Numbered from the stretch's first letter, positions 1 to 9,002 are shown. The stretch is 64,000 bases of DNA from Arthrobacter gandavensis (GCF_009192735.1 NZ_VTFU01000002.1:496001-560000); one strand, 5' to 3'. Notes: generated from the letters alone by a model not told the origin. Numbers and translations are program-made.

Positions 1-20
1 GCGCGGCCGGATCGCACCGG

Positions 21-1367
21 ATGCCGGGACCGGATGGCGATTCAGCCCCCGGCACCGGGCCGGATCAGCGCCCCAACGGGTTTTTCACGTGGGTCCGCTC
101 GCTGGGCATCGTCCGCGGCGGTGACCGCTGGATCGGCGGAGTGGCTTCCGGCACGGCCACCCGCATCGGGCTCGACCCCGTCCTGGTCCGCGGCCTGTTT
201 GTGGTCCTTGCCCTGTTCGGAGTCGGACTGCTGCTGTACGGGCTGGCATGGGCGTTCCTGCCGGAACCTGACGGCCGCATCCACGCTGAGGAGGCACTGC
301 GCGGAACCTGGACTTCGGGTACAACCGGAGCCCTGACGGCCACCATCCTGGGCACCGGACCGAGCATTTGGTGGGCCGACGACGGATGGTTCGGCGGTTT
401 CTTCTGGCCCCTCTTCTGGGTGGCGGGCGTTGGCCTGCTGATCTATTGGCTGTCGACCCGTTCCGGCAGCAGCGGTGCAGCCGGTTCGCCCCGCGGCGGC
501 GGGTCCGGCGCCACCTTCCCTGCTGCCGGCGCCTATCCGGCGCCGTCAGGATCCGTCCCGTCGAATCCAGCCTCCACTGGCGCTCCCGGCGCTGCGGGTG
601 GTCCCGCCTCCGCGGGCATTCCCAGCACCCATGGCGCTGCCGGCGCTGCCGCATCAACCGGAGGGTATGAGTGGACTGGTCCGGGCACTGCGCCGCATCC
701 CGCCCCGGCTCCCCGGCGGACGAGCCCCGGAGGTGCCGAAGTTGCCCTCGTTCTTGGCGCGGTCCTGCTCACCGCGGGAATTATCCTGACCCTGGATTAC
801 ACCGCAGTGATCGATGTGGAATCACCCGTCGCCGTGGCATTGGCGGCAGCAGCTGTGGTCAACGGCCTGGCCATTGTGGTGCTTGGCGCCCTCGGCCGCT
901 CCTCGGGCGTCCTGGGCCTGACCGCCGCGGCGGCAGTGGTGTCGGCGGCAGCGACCGGGAGCGGCATCGGCAACTATGCCAACGTCGTCGTCGCCAATCA
1001 GGCGGACTGGAGTCCGGACAGTGCCCATCCGGCGAGCGGCGGCTACGCTCTCGCCGCCGTTGACGGAGAACTTGACCTGCGCTATCTCTCCGACGAAGAC
1101 CGGTCCTCAGTGGAAGTGCCGGTGAGTGTCGCGGCGAGCGATCTCACCATTCTGGTGCCCGACGATATTCCGGTCCTGGTCAAAACCGACATGTTCGCCG
1201 GCAACGTGGTGATCAACGACGGTGACTCCGTCACTGAGTCCGGCAGTATCTGGCGCAGCTCGGAGCGGAAACTCAATGGCACGGGCGCCGACCCGCTTGT
1301 GGTGCATGTGAAGGGAGTCGCCAGCAACGTGCTGGTGACCGTGGATGAAAGCGATCTCGAACGATGA
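21..1367 (+). CDS. PspC-domain membrane protein, possible envelope-stress component
   Basis: The N-terminal 30-85 residues match a PspC domain: a basic amphipathic stretch (GGDRWIGGVASGTATRIGLDP) then a membrane helix ending WAFLPEPDG. A second helix lies near residues 125-145, followed by a Gly/Ala/Pro/Ser-rich linker (about 148-235) and two or three more helices near 240-315. The last 110 residues are a soluble beta-rich segment resembling the C-terminal domain of LiaF-like proteins. PspC proteins sense or relay envelope stress; the exact role here is inferred. The frame is open to the window edge, so the true start may lie upstream; no clear ribosome binding site precedes the ATG at 21. 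It overlaps the next gene by 4 nt (ATGA). Confidence 0.75.
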   Translation: MPGPDGDSAPGTGPDQRPNGFFTWVRSLGIVRGGDRWIGGVASGTATRIGLDPVLVRGLFVVLALFGVGLLLYGLAWAFLPEPDGRIHAEEALRGTWTSGTTGALTATILGTGPSIWWADDGWFGGFFWPLFWVAGVGLLIYWLSTRSGSSGAAGSPRGGGSGATFPAAGAYPAPSGSVPSNPASTGAPGAAGGPASAGIPSTHGAAGAAASTGGYEWTGPGTAPHPAPAPRRTSPGGAEVALVLGAVLLTAGIILTLDYTAVIDVESPVAVALAAAAVVNGLAIVVLGALGRSSGVLGLTAAAAVVSAAATGSGIGNYANVVVANQADWSPDSAHPASGGYALAAVDGELDLRYLSDEDRSSVEVPVSVAASDLTILVPDDIPVLVKTDMFAGNVVINDGDSVTESGSIWRSSERKLNGTGADPLVVHVKGVASNVLVTVDESDLER

Positions 1368-1615
1368 ACACCTCACCCGCTTCCGATGGCCGCTTCGACG
1401 CTGAGGAAGATCAGCGCCGGCCGGCCCGGACCAGCACCATTGTGTGGGGCCTGCTCCTCACCGCAGCCGGCGTCCTGATCCTGGTCTGGCTGCTGACCGA
1501 TATCGTGTTTGATCCGCTGGTGGTCCTGCTCGGGCTGACGCTCGGCGCCGGAGCCGCCCTCCTCATCGGGGGCGCGGTTTCCGCCCTGGGCGCACGAAAG
1601 GGGAAGCGCAGCTGA
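1364..1615 (+). CDS. small two-helix membrane protein
   Basis: An 83-residue protein with a charged N-terminus (about 25 residues) and two hydrophobic segments, near residues 28-48 and 53-75, ending in a basic tail. I do not recognise a named family. Its ATG overlaps the stop of the preceding PspC gene (ATGA), so the two are translationally coupled and probably act in the same envelope function. A second, short PspC protein follows after 87 nt. Confidence 0.7.
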   Translation: MNTSPASDGRFDAEEDQRRPARTSTIVWGLLLTAAGVLILVWLLTDIVFDPLVVLLGLTLGAGAALLIGGAVSALGARKGKRS

Positions 1616-1702
1616 CGCACCGCAAAGCAGCACCGCCGGAACTCATTTCACCCGGGGCTGAACCGCTCCGAAACCCAAGCATTGAAGAGGCAAGCTAAGA
1701 CC

Positions 1703-1942
1703 ATGAACCGATTTTTCAGTATTCTGCGATCCTCCCCCATCCGCAGGTCCAAGGGCTGGGCAGGAGGCGTCTGCGCCGGCATCGCGCAGCACTTCGGCTG
1801 GGATGTCTCGGTGGTCCGCATCGCCGTCCTGCTGAGCTTCCTCCTGCCGTTTGTTGGCGTATGGACCTATCTCACGGCATGGTTGCTGCTCCCGAAGACC
1901 GATGGAAGCATCGTCCTGGAACGGTTGATCGGCAACCGCTAG
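1703..1942 (+). CDS. short PspC-domain protein
   Basis: A 79-residue protein that is almost only a PspC domain: a basic start (RRSKGWAGGVCAGIAQHFGWD), then a membrane segment of about 25 residues, ending TAWLLLPKTDG. The ATG at 1703 was chosen over an in-frame TTG at 1682 because a purine-rich GAAGAGG lies about 12 nt before it and PspC proteins usually start close to the basic segment. Together with the two genes upstream it forms a small PspC locus; such loci in actinobacteria often neighbour a PspC-type histidine kinase, which would lie outside this window if present. Confidence 0.75.
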   Translation: MNRFFSILRSSPIRRSKGWAGGVCAGIAQHFGWDVSVVRIAVLLSFLLPFVGVWTYLTAWLLLPKTDGSIVLERLIGNR

Positions 1943-1974
1943 CCTTCGTGACGCCGATTGTTACCGCCCGGTTC

Positions 1975-1994
1975 CGGGGCCAATCAAGGCCCCG
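1975..1994 (+). terminator. weak hairpin after the PspC locus
   Basis: Arms CGGGGCC and GGCCCCG (7 bp) around a 6-nt loop, 32 nt after the PspC stop and before pfkA. No T-run follows, so it is only a possible terminator. Confidence 0.3.
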
Positions 1995-2096
1995 CAGCAT
2001 CAATGCGCGCCCCGGGCAGTGGCCGGGGCATCGGCGGTGGCTAGAATCGAGGCTGAGGATCCACCAGCCCCGCCAAACGAACCAGAGGTTTCACTC

Positions 2097-3125
2097 ATGA
2101 AGATCGGTATCCTAACCAGCGGAGGCGACTGCCCCGGACTCAACGCAGTGATCCGCGGCGCTGTGCTGAAAGGCATCAAGATCCATGACCAGGAGTTTGT
2201 GGGCTTCCTGGACGGCTGGCGCGGAGTGGTCGACGGCGACATCATCGACCTTCCCCGGACCAGCGTCCGCGGTATTTCCAAGCAGGGTGGAACCATTCTG
2301 GGCACGTCCCGCACCAACCCCTTCGACGGCCCCAATGGTGGCCCGGAGAAAATCAAGGCCACGATGGACCGCTTGGGGGTGGATGCGATCATCGCCATCG
2401 GCGGCGAAGGCACCCTCGCGGCAGCGCAGCGGCTCACCGACGCGGGATTGAACATTGTCGGTGTTCCCAAGACGGTGGACAACGACCTGGATGCCACCGA
2501 CTACACCTTCGGCTTCGACACCGCCGTCCAGATCGCCACTGAAGCGATCGACCGGCTGCGGACCACCGGCGAGTCCCACCACCGCTGCATGGTGGCCGAG
2601 GTTATGGGACGCCACGTCGGGTGGATCGCGCTGCACTCCGGAATGGCCGCCGGAGCGCACGCCATCCTGATTCCGGAAAACCCCCAGAGCCTGGACCAGA
2701 TCGCCGAATGGGTCACCCAGGCCCGTGACCGCGGCCGTGCACCGCTGGTGGTTGTCGCTGAAGGATTTGTCACCACCGATATGGAATCGCCCCACTCGGA
2801 ACGCGGCCTGGACGCCTTCGGCCGGCCGCGGCTGGGCGGCATCGGTGAACTGCTGGCTCCGGAAATCGAAGCCCGGACCGGGATCGAAACGCGGGCCACC
2901 GTGCTGGGCCACATCCAGCGCGGCGGGGTCCCCACTGCGTATGACCGGGTGCTGGCAACCCGGCTTGGCATGGCAGCCATCGACTCCGTCATTGACGGAC
3001 TGTGGGGCACCATGGTGGCCCTGCACGGCACAGAAATCGTGCATGTGGGCTTCGAAAAGGCGCTGGACAACCTCAAGACCGTCCCCCAGCGCCGCTACGA
3101 CGAGGCCTCAATCCTCTTCGGTTAA
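2097..3125 (+). CDS. pfkA: 6-phosphofructokinase
   Basis: Phosphorylates fructose 6-phosphate to fructose 1,6-bisphosphate in glycolysis (cytoplasm). 342 residues, the usual length. Visible motifs are GGDCPGLNAVIR at 9-20, GGEGT at 102-106, PKTVDND at 124-130 with the catalytic aspartates, and MGRHVGW at 170-176. The Gly after GGE favours ATP as phosphoryl donor, whereas the Lys in PKTVDND is shared with PPi-dependent enzymes; actinobacterial ATP-dependent members are known with this mix, so ATP use is likely but not proven. The start is the ATG at 2097, preceded by AGAGG; the longer frame from 2019 adds a non-conserved tail. A TAGAAT at 2042-2047 could be its -10 box. Confidence 0.95.
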   Translation: MKIGILTSGGDCPGLNAVIRGAVLKGIKIHDQEFVGFLDGWRGVVDGDIIDLPRTSVRGISKQGGTILGTSRTNPFDGPNGGPEKIKATMDRLGVDAIIAIGGEGTLAAAQRLTDAGLNIVGVPKTVDNDLDATDYTFGFDTAVQIATEAIDRLRTTGESHHRCMVAEVMGRHVGWIALHSGMAAGAHAILIPENPQSLDQIAEWVTQARDRGRAPLVVVAEGFVTTDMESPHSERGLDAFGRPRLGGIGELLAPEIEARTGIETRATVLGHIQRGGVPTAYDRVLATRLGMAAIDSVIDGLWGTMVALHGTEIVHVGFEKALDNLKTVPQRRYDEASILFG

Positions 3126-3166
3126 TTTCGTCGGGGACGACGGGGCGCGGGTGTAGTTTGAAACGT

Positions 3167-3880
3167 ATGAATTTGGATCCGGGAACAATTGCGATCATCC
3201 AGCTCGCCTGGTCCCGCCGGCTGGGGCTGGCAGATGACGCCCTGGCCGGGGACGGGAGCCGCATTTACAGCGTTCAGGAACAATCCCGGCAGGTTAAATT
3301 CGTGCGCCTGTTCGGACGGGAGGTGTTCTGCGGACCGGCCTGGGCCGCCGACCGTGCCCGCGGCAAAAGCGCCCATGAACTGAGCCGGCACACCGCCCTT
3401 GCAAGTCTTTCGGTGGAGTACGGCGGGCGAACGGTGGGAGCGGACCGCCTCTGCTTTGCCGACTCCTTCCCCGCCCCCGTGGAACCCGCCGACGACGTGG
3501 CGGTTGCCGAGGACCAGGAGTTTGCGCTTGAGCTTCAGCGGCGGTGCCCGCCGGACGACGTGGCGGAAGCCGGCTTGGCGGAAAAGGAGCAGCTGTTCAT
3601 TGTGGTTGATGACAGCTCCGACGAACCGGTCCCCCTCGCCGGAGCCGGGTACACCATCCGCGACGGGATCCTGGCGGACATCAGCACGCTGACGGCGCCG
3701 GATGCCAGGCGCCGCGGCATGGGACGCTACATCACTTCGGTTGCGGTTGAAGAGGCCATGGCTGCTGGGCTGATCCCGCAGTTCCGGGCACCGATGGATA
3801 ACCTCGGTGCTGCCCGCACTGCCGCCGGCGCCGGGTTTGTTGCCGCCGGCCTCTGCTCCGAAGTCCAGCTCTCGGCGTAG
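3167..3880 (+). CDS. GNAT-family N-acetyltransferase
   Basis: 237 residues. The C-terminal half (about 130-230) has a GNAT fold signature: an acetyl-CoA loop ARRRGMGRYITS followed by a helix and DNLGAARTAAGAGFVAAG, the usual ending of these enzymes. The N-terminal 110 residues are less typical, as in small-molecule acetyltransferases with an extra region. The substrate cannot be read from sequence. The ATG at 3167 lies 7 nt after TAGTTT, a leaderless-type start; the frame to 3002 overlaps pfkA in a wrong frame and was discarded. It is convergent with the ankyrin gene. Confidence 0.8.
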   Translation: MNLDPGTIAIIQLAWSRRLGLADDALAGDGSRIYSVQEQSRQVKFVRLFGREVFCGPAWAADRARGKSAHELSRHTALASLSVEYGGRTVGADRLCFADSFPAPVEPADDVAVAEDQEFALELQRRCPPDDVAEAGLAEKEQLFIVVDDSSDEPVPLAGAGYTIRDGILADISTLTAPDARRRGMGRYITSVAVEEAMAAGLIPQFRAPMDNLGAARTAAGAGFVAAGLCSEVQLSA

Positions 3881-3915
3881 GCGCGCCGGCCAGGGCGCGC
3901 AGCCCAGGTTCGGAG

Positions 3916-4314
3916 TTAGGGCAGCAGGTCCAGCATTTCCTGCCGCTTGAAGAACCCTGCGGTTTCCCGGGCGCTGGGTGAGCCGGCGTCCGGGTCCGCT
4001 CCGCCTTCGAGCAGGATGCGGAAGATGCCGGTGTAGCCCTTGAAGACAGCGCCCGCCAGCGGGGTCTGGCCCCGGTCATTCTGCGTATTCACATCCGCGC
4101 CGCGCTCCACCAGCAGGGCGGTCAAGTCCTCGTGGCCATGGTAGGACGCAAGCATCACCAGTGTGTCACCGGAGCCGTTGGTGAGGTTCACCGGAACACC
4201 TGCGTCCAAGTAGCCCCGGATTCCCTCCGTATCGCCGGCCCGCGCGGCGTCGAACACCAAACCCGCCAGTTCAATGATTTCGTCGTCAATCTCGGGACGG
4301 GGTTCCGGGGTCAT
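3916..4314 (-). CDS. ankyrin-repeat protein
   Basis: 132 residues made of about three ankyrin repeats: helices around DAARAGDTEGIRGYLDAGVP, then TLVMLASYHGHEDLTALLVERGADVN, then TPLAGAVFKGYTGIFRILLEGGADPD, and a short closing helix. Ankyrin repeats bind protein partners; no enzymatic domain is present. Ankyrin proteins near catalases are known as protective factors, but katA is far away here, so no partner can be named. The ATG at 4314 is preceded by AGAGGAGA at good spacing, so the longer frame to 4515 is not used. Confidence 0.85.
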   Translation of the reverse strand: MTPEPRPEIDDEIIELAGLVFDAARAGDTEGIRGYLDAGVPVNLTNGSGDTLVMLASYHGHEDLTALLVERGADVNTQNDRGQTPLAGAVFKGYTGIFRILLEGGADPDAGSPSARETAGFFKRQEMLDLLP

Positions 4315-4381
4315 GATGGATCTCCTCTGAAGGTGTGTGTCGTTCTGGCGTCCTGCCGCTGAGCGCAGCTGTGTCTTTCGG

Positions 4382-5473
4382 CTATGGCCGGGGCGGACGC
4401 AGGAAGCCGCCGGCCCGTCCGACCACCTGGCCGGCGTCGGGGGCCACGATAATCTCCTGCGCCGCAGCGTAGGGTTCGCCGTCATCGTCCACGACGAGCT
4501 CCGCACCGGCGTCAACGGATCGTTTCACCACGGCCAGGGCCACCGCTCCCATCTCGTAGTGCTGGGCAACGGAGGTCACGGTGCCCACTTTCCGCTCCCC
4601 CAGCAGTACGGAACTGCCCGGAGCCGGAAGGGTGTGCTGGGATCCGTCAAGCTGCAGGAACACCAGCCGGCGGGGCGGATGCCCGAGGTTGTGCACCCGG
4701 GCCACCGTCTCCTGCCCCTTGTAGCAGCCCTTGGCCAAGTGAACGGCGGTGCGGATCAGGTCCAGCTCGTGGGGAATGGTCTTGTCGTCAGTCTCGGCAC
4801 CCATCCGCGGGCGCCATGCGGCGATCCGCAGCGCTTCGGAGGCCATGGTGCCGGCCAGGGTTCGGCCGGACGCATCAATGGCCGCCTCCAGCTCGTGCGC
4901 CGGAATCAGGTACTCGTGCCACGGCCGGTCACGGCCGGGGTGGGAATCCTCAGGCACGCCCGTGTAGGCGTAGCCTCCGGGACCGATGTTCGGCCACGGA
5001 TCCGTCCAGGACTGGTACTGGTCCCACGCCGGAACGGGGGCCACGGCTGCCGCCACCGCCCACGCGTCGCTGACGTCGGCCACCTCGACCCGGAGCATGA
5101 ACTTCATCCGCTCCAGCCACTCGGCCAGCGGAGCGGCTTCGGCAGCTTCCACGATCAGCCAGGCAGTGTTGCCGTCGTCCAGGATCCGGGCGTCGTGTTC
5201 AATCCGTCCCTGCACGCTGAGCAGCAGCAGTTCCGAGCTCGTTCCGGGCTTCAGGTCGCTGACTCCCTGGGATGAGAGGGTGTTCAGCCAGCTCAGCCGG
5301 TCCGGGCCGCTGACGGTAACCACGCCGCGGTGCGACAGGTCCACCACCGCGTTGCCGCGGGCCAGTTCCCGCTGTTCGCGCAGCGGATCGCCGTAGTGTG
5401 CGGCAACGCCGGCATCAAGGCCGCCGGCTTCCACGGCACCGTGGCGGGACAGGAGAGGGCTCAGGTAAGTCAT
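4382..5473 (-). CDS. ygfZ: folate-binding YgfZ-like protein (CAF17/GcvT-related)
   Basis: 363 residues with the diagnostic KGCYKGQE motif and the aminomethyltransferase-type fold (early VVDLSHRGVVTVSGPDRLSW). Members of this family bind tetrahydrofolate and help maintain or repair iron-sulfur enzymes; they lack glycine cleavage activity. The C-terminal part (about 250-340) is the barrel domain of the family. The ATG at 5473 has AAGGACG upstream. The FABP-like gene lies 65 nt upstream on the same strand and may be co-transcribed, an arrangement that I recall as common in related actinobacteria. Confidence 0.88.
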   Translation of the reverse strand: MTYLSPLLSRHGAVEAGGLDAGVAAHYGDPLREQRELARGNAVVDLSHRGVVTVSGPDRLSWLNTLSSQGVSDLKPGTSSELLLLSVQGRIEHDARILDDGNTAWLIVEAAEAAPLAEWLERMKFMLRVEVADVSDAWAVAAAVAPVPAWDQYQSWTDPWPNIGPGGYAYTGVPEDSHPGRDRPWHEYLIPAHELEAAIDASGRTLAGTMASEALRIAAWRPRMGAETDDKTIPHELDLIRTAVHLAKGCYKGQETVARVHNLGHPPRRLVFLQLDGSQHTLPAPGSSVLLGERKVGTVTSVAQHYEMGAVALAVVKRSVDAGAELVVDDDGEPYAAAQEIIVAPDAGQVVGRAGGFLRPPRP

Positions 5474-5538
5474 ATGGTGTGCAACGTCCTTGCGGGGGCG
5501 GCTATTCCACCCGGCCGGCCTGCACCGGGGTGAAGGGG

Positions 5539-6138
5539 TCAGGCTTGTTTCTTGAGGATGGCCGAAGCATGGGCCGTGAGGGAGTTGCCGCCCTCGGCCA
5601 CATCCCAGCGCCAGTAGAGGTCACCGTTGACCAAACCGAAGATGCGGGTGGCGGCAGTGTATTCCTTGGAATTGACGCCGCGCATGACCAGGTCTGTGGT
5701 CAACGAGATCTGCGGCCCCTTGATCTGGCCGTAGTACAATTCCGCGATGCCGCCGGGGTGGACAATCGTGGCCGTGATGTCAAAGCCGCCGTTGTCGTTG
5801 CGGAGCTTCTCGACCTCGTCGGCGCTGCGCATGGCCGGAACGATGTCCGCGGGCGTGAGGCCCGGGCCGCCGTCGGCGTCGTTCAGCGGGCGGTCAAGGG
5901 CCCAGAAGCCGGTTTCGACCGCGAGGGGGCGCAGGACCGTGCCTTCTTCGTCCGTGAGCCAGCTTTCGGCCTCGTACTTCAGGTACGGCAGGCCGTTTTG
6001 GCTGAAGGTAACGCGCTGCGAGAAGTGCTCGGAATCGGCTTCACCTTCCCCGAGCCGGCCGGAGCCTTCCCAGGTGCCGAGCAGCCAGGACAGCGGCACG
6101 AGTTCGGGGGTCAGATCGGTGGGAATCTCCATGGGCAT
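5539..6138 (-). CDS. FABP-like heme-binding beta-barrel protein (nitrobindin family)
   Basis: 199 residues. The N-terminal signature LLGTWEGSGR and the alternating beta-strand pattern through the protein are those of the THAP4/nitrobindin-like family, which form a ten-stranded barrel and bind heme that reacts with nitric oxide or peroxynitrite. Heme binding is inferred from the family; I did not verify the proximal histidine. It lies 35 nt after a 38-residue membrane peptide gene on the same strand and upstream of ygfZ, suggesting a three-gene operon read leftwards. A second ATG two codons in (6132) is possible. Confidence 0.85.
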   Translation of the reverse strand: MPMEIPTDLTPELVPLSWLLGTWEGSGRLGEGEADSEHFSQRVTFSQNGLPYLKYEAESWLTDEEGTVLRPLAVETGFWALDRPLNDADGGPGLTPADIVPAMRSADEVEKLRNDNGGFDITATIVHPGGIAELYYGQIKGPQISLTTDLVMRGVNSKEYTAATRIFGLVNGDLYWRWDVAEGGNSLTAHASAILKKQA

Positions 6139-6173
6139 GGCGCTGACCTGTTCCTTCGGTTGCTGCGGGTGGG

Positions 6174-6290
6174 TTACTTCTGCCCTTTGTACAGGCGGCT
6201 GATGACCAGGCCGGCGAAAGCGGCCATGCCGACTCCGGTGATGCCGAGCAGAACGATAAAAAAGATTTCAAGGGCTAAGAGCGAATCCAT
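6174..6290 (-). CDS. 38-residue single-helix membrane peptide
   Basis: A short reading frame: MDSLLALEIFF, a hydrophobic core of about 24 residues, then a basic tail SRLYKGQK. It has one membrane segment with a positive inside-facing end. The start is supported by TAGGAT placed exactly 6 nt before the ATG, the leaderless pattern seen at other genes here. It sits 35 nt upstream of the FABP-like gene on the same strand. No function is known to me. Conservation across related genomes would settle whether it is a real gene. Confidence 0.65.
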   Translation of the reverse strand: MDSLLALEIFFIVLLGITGVGMAAFAGLVISRLYKGQK

Positions 6291-6347
6291 AGCTACATCC
6301 TAACCCGCACACGGGCGCGTTTGCTTCCATGACATCCGGTGGAACGG

Positions 6348-7103
6348 TCAGGGAACGAGCAACCGCGCCATGAAGTAGACAACCGACCCGAGGGCACCTA
6401 TGGGCGCCAGTGAAAGGGCGACCCGGCCGCGGCGGGTGGTGATGTCGCGCGAGAGGACCAGCCGCCGCACGGCCATGATGACGGCGGCTCCCACGGCACC
6501 CATTGCGGCCGCAGCCACTGCGGGAACCTCCGCGCCGGGCTGCAGGAGTCCGGCCAGTGCCCCGGCCAGGGCGCCGGCCACCACGCCCAGCGGTGCGGCA
6601 ATACGGTCCGGCAGCGGAATCAGCGTGACGGCAAGGGCAGCAAGTATTCCGGCCCCGCCAATCGTCACTCCGGCTGGACTGCCGTCGGCGTTGGCCAGCC
6701 GGTCAGCAGCCACCCAGCCCGAACTCATCACGGTCAGCAGCACGCCGGCGATGTTTCCGATGGTCGATTCGAGGCGCTGTGCCTGACCGGTGCCGCGCAG
6801 CAGCTGGATCAGGAAGATCGCACCCACACCGGCGGCAGCGATACCCGGCAGCCAGGTCAGCAGCGCTGCGGCCGGTGCGAAATACGCCGCGGCGCATGCT
6901 CCGGCTCCGGCAAGTGCCAGGACGGCGCCCTGCGTCTTCTTGGCGGGAACGTCCAGCAGATGCGGCCAGCCGATACCCACAGCCACCGCCAGCAGTCCGG
7001 AAATGACGGCGACTGCCGCCACCGACCAATAGGAAGCACCGACGATGCCAATAAGGGCTGCTGCCGCAAGCACCGCTACGCTCCAAAGTTTCACTCGGTC
7101 CAT
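6348..7103 (-). CDS. polytopic membrane protein of unknown function
   Basis: 251 residues, strongly hydrophobic, with about seven or eight predicted membrane segments (first at residues 6-25, last near 235-250) and a basic stretch RDITTRRGR before the last segment. Composition is very rich in Ala, Val, Leu and Gly. It resembles proteins annotated only as permease or hypothetical membrane protein; I cannot assign a substrate. The start ATG at 7103 follows AAGGCAGG. It is divergent from glnR with about 135 nt between the two starts. Confidence 0.7.
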   Translation of the reverse strand: MDRVKLWSVAVLAAAALIGIVGASYWSVAAVAVISGLLAVAVGIGWPHLLDVPAKKTQGAVLALAGAGACAAAYFAPAAALLTWLPGIAAAGVGAIFLIQLLRGTGQAQRLESTIGNIAGVLLTVMSSGWVAADRLANADGSPAGVTIGGAGILAALAVTLIPLPDRIAAPLGVVAGALAGALAGLLQPGAEVPAVAAAAMGAVGAAVIMAVRRLVLSRDITTRRGRVALSLAPIGALGSVVYFMARLLVP

Positions 7104-7237
7104 CCTGCCTTATTACGCGGTGCAGATGAAAGCTACAGGCCGGGCGGAGCACGATGGTTATACTTTCAACACCTTCGCCTCCTGCGAACGCGGTCAAGCT
7201 TGTGCCCAACGATGTGCGCCCAACTTTCGGAGGAACC

Positions 7238-7948
7238 ATGTCGCACATTCTGCTCCTGACCAATAGTCAGGGCCTCTCTGTGGACGTTCTGCCTGCCCTC
7301 GGACTGTTGAACCACAAGGTCCAAGTCGTGCCCGCCGAGCCCACCGCCCTGCTGGACACCGAACCCAGCGACGTCGTCCTCGTTGATGCGCGCAAGGACC
7401 TGGTGGGCGCCCGTTCCCTGACGCAGCTGCTCAAGGCCACGGGACTGGACACACCCCTGATCCTCATTCTTACCGAAGGCGGAATGGCCGCCGTGGCAGC
7501 GAACTGGCTGGCCGACGACGTTATCCTCGACTCTGCGGGGCCGGCGGAACTCGAGGCCCGGCTGCGGCTCATGGCCGCACGCACCAGTGCCGCCGCGGAC
7601 ACAGCCGGCACCGAAATCCGGGCGTCCGGCGTGGTGATCGATGAGGCCAGCTACACCGCACGCGTCAACGGCACGGCACTGAACCTGACCTACAAGGAAT
7701 TTGAACTCCTCAAATATCTGGCACAGCATCCCGGCCGGGTGTTCACCCGGGACCAGCTGCTGCACGAGGTGTGGGGCTACGACTATTACGGGGGCACCCG
7801 CACCGTGGACGTCCACGTTCGCCGGCTGCGGGCAAAGCTGGGCCCCGACCATGAGAACCTCATTGGCACGGTCCGCAACGTCGGCTACCGGTTCACCCGT
7901 TCCCGGCTTGCTGAAGATCCGGCGGCCACGGCGAGCCTGGACGCCTGA
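7238..7948 (+). CDS. glnR: GlnR-type nitrogen regulator (atypical OmpR family)
   Basis: 236 residues: receiver-like domain 1-115, winged-helix DNA-binding domain about 135-228 ([35 protein letters not shown]). The N-terminus ([20 protein letters not shown], then [10 protein letters not shown] with Asp50) closely follows GlnR of streptomycetes, which controls nitrogen assimilation genes and is orphan, without a partner kinase. No kinase gene lies beside it here, in agreement. The start at 7238 has GGAGGAACC before it. A TATACT at about 7157-7162 may be its -10 box, giving a leader of about 70 nt. The Amt-PII fusion 33 kb away is a plausible target, though I found no GlnR box there. Confidence 0.87.
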   Translation: MSHILLLTNSQGLSVDVLPALGLLNHKVQVVPAEPTALLDTEPSDVVLVDARKDLVGARSLTQLLKATGLDTPLILILTEGGMAAVAANWLADDVILDSAGPAELEARLRLMAARTSAAADTAGTEIRASGVVIDEASYTARVNGTALNLTYKEFELLKYLAQHPGRVFTRDQLLHEVWGYDYYGGTRTVDVHVRRLRAKLGPDHENLIGTVRNVGYRFTRSRLAEDPAATASLDA

Positions 7949-7989
7949 GCCGGGGTCACTCCCGATCAGGGTGGCGTTAGGCTTCTTCA

Positions 7990-8964
7990 ATGAGAGACGA
8001 ACGAGTTATCCCCTGGTCCGTGACCATCAGCAAAGGGACACCCGGGCCGGAGCTGCTGGCCCGGATCCGTCAGCTGGCAGCGGCGGCCGAAGAATCCGAC
8101 GGTAATCCGCCGCTCTCGGAACAGACGCTCGTCGACCTCCGTTCCCCCGAAGCCGACGCCGATTCCCTGCTGGTCTTCTCCACCTGCGCCGCAGGGCAGT
8201 CCCCGGACGAGGAAGCCCTGGCGGGCGTTGCCGTGCTGACCGGTGGCCGGGGCGGCGAACCCGGTGTCTTGGAATTGGTGGTCCATCCGGCGTACCGGGG
8301 CAAAGGCGTGGGCACCGCCCTGGCCGCCTCGGTGCAGGAGCAGGTCCGCGGCGGTCAGGCGTCCCCGCCCCAGGCATGGTCGCACGGCAACCATGAGGCA
8401 GCGGTCGAACTGGCGCAGCGGTTTGGTTACCGCCCGGTGCGCGAGCTCCTGCGCCTTCGCTTGACCCGCGGCAGCGACGCCGGGGCCTTGCCCGCCTCCT
8501 CGCTTCCCGACGGCGTTTCCATCCGGGCCTTCCGGCCCGGCGTTGATGAGGAAGCATGGCTTGCCGCAAATGCCGCCGCGTTTGCCCACCACCCGGAGCA
8601 GGGCGGCATGACCCGCGCGGACCTTGACGCCCGCATGGCCGAGGACTGGTTTGACCCCGAGGGCTTCCTCCTGGCCGTCCGGGACGACGACGGCGCAATC
8701 CTCGGCTTCCACTGGACCAAGGTCCATCCCGGGGCCGGCGGCCATCCACCGATCGGCGAGGTGTACGTCGTGGGCGTCGTTCCCGAAGCCCAGGGCCTGG
8801 GACTGGGAAAGACCCTCACAGTTGCCGGCATCCATCACCTGCAGGACGCCGGACTGCAGGCGATCATGCTTTATGTGGACGCCGATAATGCACCGGCCAT
8901 GGCCCTTTACAAGCGGCTCGGTTTCGTCCGCTGGGATGCCGATGTGATGTACGCGGCCGGCTAA
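7990..8964 (+). CDS. mshD: mycothiol synthase
   Basis: Acetylates the cysteine-glucosamine-inositol precursor, the last step in making mycothiol, the main low-molecular-weight thiol of actinobacteria. 324 residues with two tandem GNAT domains: one about 20-150 (ELVVHPAYRGKGVGTAL) and the active one about 170-320 (VYVVGVVPEAQGLGLGKTL, YVDADNAPAMALYKRLGF). Both length and motif order match MshD. The ATG is preceded by TAGGCT with 6 nt between, and no ribosome binding site, so it is probably translated leaderless. It follows glnR by 41 nt. Confidence 0.93.
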   Translation: MRDERVIPWSVTISKGTPGPELLARIRQLAAAAEESDGNPPLSEQTLVDLRSPEADADSLLVFSTCAAGQSPDEEALAGVAVLTGGRGGEPGVLELVVHPAYRGKGVGTALAASVQEQVRGGQASPPQAWSHGNHEAAVELAQRFGYRPVRELLRLRLTRGSDAGALPASSLPDGVSIRAFRPGVDEEAWLAANAAAFAHHPEQGGMTRADLDARMAEDWFDPEGFLLAVRDDDGAILGFHWTKVHPGAGGHPPIGEVYVVGVVPEAQGLGLGKTLTVAGIHHLQDAGLQAIMLYVDADNAPAMALYKRLGFVRWDADVMYAAG

Positions 8965-9002
8965 GGCTGAACAGCTTGTAATGTTGATTTGATTGGGTGT
9001 GT

